A stretch of 64,000 bases of DNA, taken from assembly GCF_014898055.3 (NCBI RefSeq), contig NW_023601212.1, positions 49,464,329 to 49,528,328 of the forward strand. The letters run 5' to 3'. The notes beneath the pieces are model-generated. The model had not been told where the DNA came from. It made no database searches and saw nothing but the letters and a program-made list of their open reading frames with translations. Positions 60,901 to 64,000 of the stretch are shown piece by piece. Source of the stretch: Talpa occidentalis (lineage: Eukaryota; Chordata; Mammalia; Eulipotyphla; Talpidae). Position 1 is the stretch's first letter; every line of letters starts with the position of its first letter. A program made the translations under genes and the position numbers.

Positions 60901-61510
60901 GCTCTGTGAGCCTGGTGGTGGTCAGGGAACTCGAAAGTGTCCTGGTGTAGAGGTGACAGTTTCCCTGTGGCTCCAGACTCCTCAGCAGGAGAAAGGGAAT
61001 GGGACCAGGGGACTCCAGGAGCCTTCCCAAAACTGTTCTACCCGCAGAGCTGCTTAATCTGTGGTCCTTAATTTTGAAAGTTCCAAAGAGTATTGGCTGC
61101 TGCTACAGAATCTGATTGGGAAGTAGAATCATGATAGAAATGGTCTCTGGTTTGTCAGTCATCCTCCCTGCTCGAAGCACCAGGACTCAATAAACTTGAT
61201 AGGCCTTTTATTCAGCCCACTCCTTCCCAAGACTGTGTTCCCTCTAGTTTCTGGTGTCTACTGCCACCTGGTGGCCATCTTCTTTAAGAGCAGTTATAAA
61301 CTAGGGAAATAAAAGACCCACCTAGCCTGGTCACACAAGGAGTCACCCAGAGGCATCTGCTCTGGGGTGCTCATACCAGAGTCCAGACACACATGTGCTG
61401 TGGACTGTGGTTATGAGCCTCTGCGTCTGCCACTGCTTTGAACATCGCCAGCACACAGTGGCCAAGGTTCTAATAGTTTGGTTTTCTTCTGGCGCATGTC
61501 CACTTTCCAG
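57976..61510 (+). other. RGL1: RGL1 intron, 3.5 kb
   Basis: This GT-AG intron has no SINE. The stretch at about 58310-58640 reads like an old interspersed repeat but I cannot name the family. Elsewhere it is unique sequence. The acceptor at the 3' end follows a pyrimidine tract at 61480-61508. Confidence 0.75.
58310..58640. repeat. Possible old interspersed repeat, family unknown
   Basis: 'cagcaaaccactctgaaaca', 'tgtgttctctcatgaatcag' and 'catttggag'-like words recall old DNA-transposon or LTR-type repeats, but I could not match a family. Low confidence. Confidence 0.25.
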
Positions 61511-61765
61511 CTCTCCGAGTCGTCCTCATCCTGTTCTTCTATCCATTCCATGGACACGGCCTCCTCAGGGATGTCATCCTTAATCAACCCCCTGTCTTCC
61601 CCTCCATCCTGCAACTCCAATCCCAAGATCCACAAGCGCTCTGTCTCTGTGACATCCATTACCTCGGCCATGCTGCCTCCCGCTTACAACCAACAGAACG
61701 AAGACACCTGCATCATCCGCATCAGTATCGAGGACAACAATGGCAACATGTACAAGAGCATCATG
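61511..61765 (+). CDS. RGL1: RGL1 exon, linker and start of RA domain (window exon 13)
   Basis: This 255-nt exon (85 codons, phase 0) lies between a tccactttccag acceptor and a gtaaga donor. The first part is a second serine-rich linker (LSESSSSCSSIHSMDT, then GMSSLINPLSSPPSC). KIHKRSVSVTSITS follows, with Ser and Thr in a basic context. The last 20 codons, from NEDTCIIRISIEDNNGNMYK to SIM, are the first two beta strands and turn of the RA domain, the ubiquitin-like fold that binds GTP-loaded Ras or Rap. The domain is cut by the intron and must continue in an exon beyond the window. The latter part is the strongest evidence for the family after the catalytic motifs. Confidence 0.96.
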
Positions 61766-62260
61766 GTAAGATGCCTGTCCCCACCAGGAGGGCTTGAACC
61801 AGTGAGTCACTGGTATCATCCATCTGCAGGTCTCAGCCACTCTCACTGACACCCCTGATCAGGTGCACAGTTAGCGGATGTATAAGCGGCTTCCATTCAC
61901 ACAAAATGAGCATGTGTAAGTGCCCCCATCTCCTGGGGTGCGGAGCAATGATGCATTGATATAAAAATCTGCATACTACCAGTGCATATAGTGGCATGTA
62001 CTTTTTACATCTTAAAAAGTTTTATTATCCAGGTCAGTCTCACCCTTGTCAAAAATAGCCAGTTAGATGGCAATAAAGGGGAAGATGCCACCACACATAC
62101 CTTCTCAGAATTGAACCACTGTGCATTCTCAGCAGTGTCCTGTGTGGTGGCAAATTCTTCTTCTTTGGTCATTTGGAATCGAACTTAGTTATCAGTGTTC
62201 ATCATCAAACTGGAAATCCGTTTTGAGTCTCTGAGAAACTTTCCTAATAAAATTAATGAG

Positions 62261-62529
62261 GGCCTCCCCTGGTGGCGCAGCAGTTGAGCGCTGGGCTGCA
62301 AAGCTGCCTGCAGCCTCTGCAGCACTGGTTCTATCCCCGGCTGCCAGTGAGGGTCCTACATGGCGCAACAGACCTCTCCTGCCATGCCCGCTGCTCCCCT
62401 CAGCAGTGTATTTCGTCAGTCTGCCTGCTCTGCTCTGCTCTCTGCTCTGCCTCTGGTGAATTCTCTCACCCTCCCACACTTCTGACTGTACCCAGTGCTT
62501 ATATAAATAAATAAATAAATCTTTAAAAA
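62261..62529 (+). mobile_element. tRNA-derived SINE, type I
   Basis: The head gggcctcccctggtggcgca begins with a g shared with the flank. The tRNA part, body and ATAA/A tail are intact. The perfect 15-bp repeat aataaaattaatgag lies at 62246-62260 and 62530-62544, which indicates a young copy. Confidence 0.95.
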
Positions 62530-63689
62530 AATAAAATTAATGAGCTGAACCTTTTTCAGTTTCTTTTTAAAAGTGTGTATCTGAGCACGGCTCCCAAAAT
62601 ATCAGTCTTCTTGGAATTTCTGTGGAGCCTCCTGGGGATGTAAGGTCTGGTGTGTTTATTACGAGAGTGTGTTCCTTAATCTGCAGACATACTGTATATT
62701 GAAAGCAGATCCTCTTGCGATATACAATTGCACAGCTAACTAACCCTAAGTCTTGCCTTGCCTTCCTCACTCACCTTCTGGACTAATGTCTTGGAAAGTA
62801 GGGGTTAAAGAAAATCTGATTAAAATTCATTTCACTTACAAATTTTTAACGTGACTTCTAGGTATTTAAAATCATGTGTCAGTTTCCCATCATGTGTCTG
62901 CTGGACAGTGCTGGTTCAGAATGTCAGCCCCAGGACACTAATCACCATCATTAGTTCCCTTCTATAGTATTTTTGGTACAAAGTAACACGCATGCTGCCC
63001 TTGTTTGGATACACCAGGGGAAGTTTAAGGTAAAAAAAAAAAAAAATAAGGGTATCCTGAGTTTTCTCCTTAAATAAGTTTGAAATTGACAACTCCACCT
63101 GACATTAACCAGCTTAAATGGCCACCTCTCAAATGGTGCCCTTTCTCCTTAAACTTCATGCTGCTCACCCATTGTGGCCTAGTTATAGGAACGCCATTAC
63201 TTTAAACCCCAAAACAGAGGCTCCTCCTTTAGGATTCTCTGTGCACCCATTTCTCCCTTACAAATGGATATGCCAGATGTTTTGGTAATAGCCAAATGAG
63301 CAAGCTCTCTGTGGCCGACAAGGACTCCATTGTAATGTGTTTATTGAATGGCAAATGCCAGCCGCTGCCCAGACCAGAGGGAGGCGTGCAGGATCTACCA
63401 TTCTCAGGCTCACAGTGGCTTTCTTGGAGGAAGCTAAACTTCTATTTTTAAGTGGTTGTCTCTCCTTTGGCCTCCTGGTGAGAACAGCTTTTATTTTAAA
63501 AATCAGAATAATCTTTTCATTTGCTTTCTTTAAAATTTGAAGAAATCACCCAAGCATTGATCCAGAATGAACCCATCTTTCCTGCTGTCTGAGTGTCCTG
63601 CAGAGAGTTAGCTGATGGGCAGAGATTAAAGGGAGAAAGTTCAAACTGGGGGTGAAGAGAATATTTACTTGTGCTTTGATTTTTCAAAA

Positions 63690-64000
63690 TGGTATATTTA
63701 TTATTTTCCAACACTTAGAAGTTGATTTTCATTGACACATAGTTTATGTATAATTATACAGGTCGTAAGTATCCATTATCTGGATTCTAATAACTATATA
63801 AATCTGTGTAACCACCACCCCAAGTTTCTAAGGAACATTTTTCATCACTGCCGTCTCCTGGTGCCCCTGCCAGTCAACTCCCCCTTAAACCTGATCATTT
63901 TCTAATGCCATAGGTTAGTTTGGCCTGATTTTGAAAAAACAGACTTCTGTAGTATCTAGCTTTTATATCTGGTTTCTTTTGCTCACATGTTTTTGAGATT
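63690..64000. repeat. Old L1M-type LINE remnant, cut by window edge
   Basis: 'gttgattttcattgacacat', 'ataattatacaggtcgtaag' and 'tgtgtaaccaccaccccaag' recall old L1 3' untranslated regions. Strand and end not resolved. Confidence 0.5.

Larger units (their letters stand above)
1..64000 (+). other. RGL1: RGL1 gene locus, internal part (13 coding exons)
   Basis: The thirteen + strand exons between 8935 and 61765 splice into one open frame of 552 codons that I recognise as RGL1, a RalGDS-family exchange factor. Family knowledge: these cytosolic proteins bind GTP-loaded Ras or Rap through a C-terminal RA domain and activate RalA/RalB through a CDC25 domain. In the joined window protein, residues 1-88 finish the REM domain, about 110-365 are the CDC25 catalytic domain, about 376-530 form a basic then serine-rich linker, and about 533-552 begin the RA domain. 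Human RGL1 is about 768 residues, so roughly 115 N-terminal and 100 C-terminal residues lie outside. RALGDS, RGL2 and RGL3 are paralogues; the exact match of the linker and the EEEEEL segment favours RGL1. No frameshift or in-frame stop is seen. Confidence 0.93.
61766..64000 (+). other. RGL1: RGL1 intron after window exon 13 (5' part)
   Basis: This begins with a gtaaga donor. It contains one SINE (62261-62529) and an old L1M-type stretch (about 63690-64000). I searched for the remaining RA-domain coding segment and saw none, so the final exon or exons lie beyond the window. Confidence 0.85.

Noticed and set aside
61478..61849. Single uninterrupted 123-codon open frame
   Set aside because: Only codons in 61511-61765 are coding; the rest is intron read through the acceptor and donor in the same frame by chance.
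61766..64000. Search for the exon completing the RA domain
   Set aside because: No stretch encodes the expected continuation after KSIM with an AG acceptor, so it is taken to lie beyond the window.

Overview
This window is vertebrate, specifically placental-mammal, nuclear DNA. There are no prokaryotic-style gene arrays. It carries short exons with GT-AG introns, decayed MIR, L2, MER5A and MER20 elements, younger L1 3' ends, and a very abundant tRNA-derived SINE. No Alu, B1/B2, carnivore CAN, bat VES, equine ERE, cetartiodactyl CHR or camelid tRNA-Ala SINE was recognised. By elimination, and from the laurasiatherian look of the L1 3' ends, a pangolin (Pholidota) is my best guess. That is an inference from remembered SINE families, not from a search.

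The window holds the middle and 3' part of one gene on the + strand: RGL1, Ral guanine nucleotide dissociation stimulator-like 1, a Ras effector and exchange factor for RalA/RalB. Thirteen consecutive coding exons run from 8935 to 61765. They join in one unbroken frame of 1,657 nt: 552 whole codons plus the last base of a codon begun upstream. Every acceptor is AG and every donor GT. The exons encode the end of the Ras exchanger motif (REM) domain, the whole catalytic CDC25/RasGEF domain, a serine-rich linker, and the first strands of the Ras-association (RA) domain. The N-terminal exons and promoter lie upstream of base 1, and the exon(s) completing the RA domain and 3' UTR lie beyond 64000.

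Layout: 1-8934 is intron with an L2/MIR block, a truncated L1 with target-site duplications, and two SINEs. 9013-24829 is a 15.8-kb intron with three SINEs, MER5A, MER20, MIRs and a long decayed L1M. 25015-29468 is SINE-dense (five copies, one nested inside another). 29594-34590 is mostly unique intron. 34695-48600 carries the densest coding series (catalytic-domain exons) with scattered repeats. 48723-51889 contains a twin-primed L1 carrying a SINE. 51980-57788 contains two L2 copies and two SINEs. 57976-64000 ends with a SINE and an old L1.

No second protein-coding gene, functional tRNA gene, CpG-island promoter, CRISPR array or endogenous retrovirus was recognised. The best curiosities are structural. 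One is a near-perfect 47-bp palindrome with adjoining 15-bp duplications inside an old L1. Another is the twin-primed L1 with a SINE inside it. The others are a nested SINE cluster and close inverted SINE pairs that could form double-stranded RNA in the RGL1 transcript.
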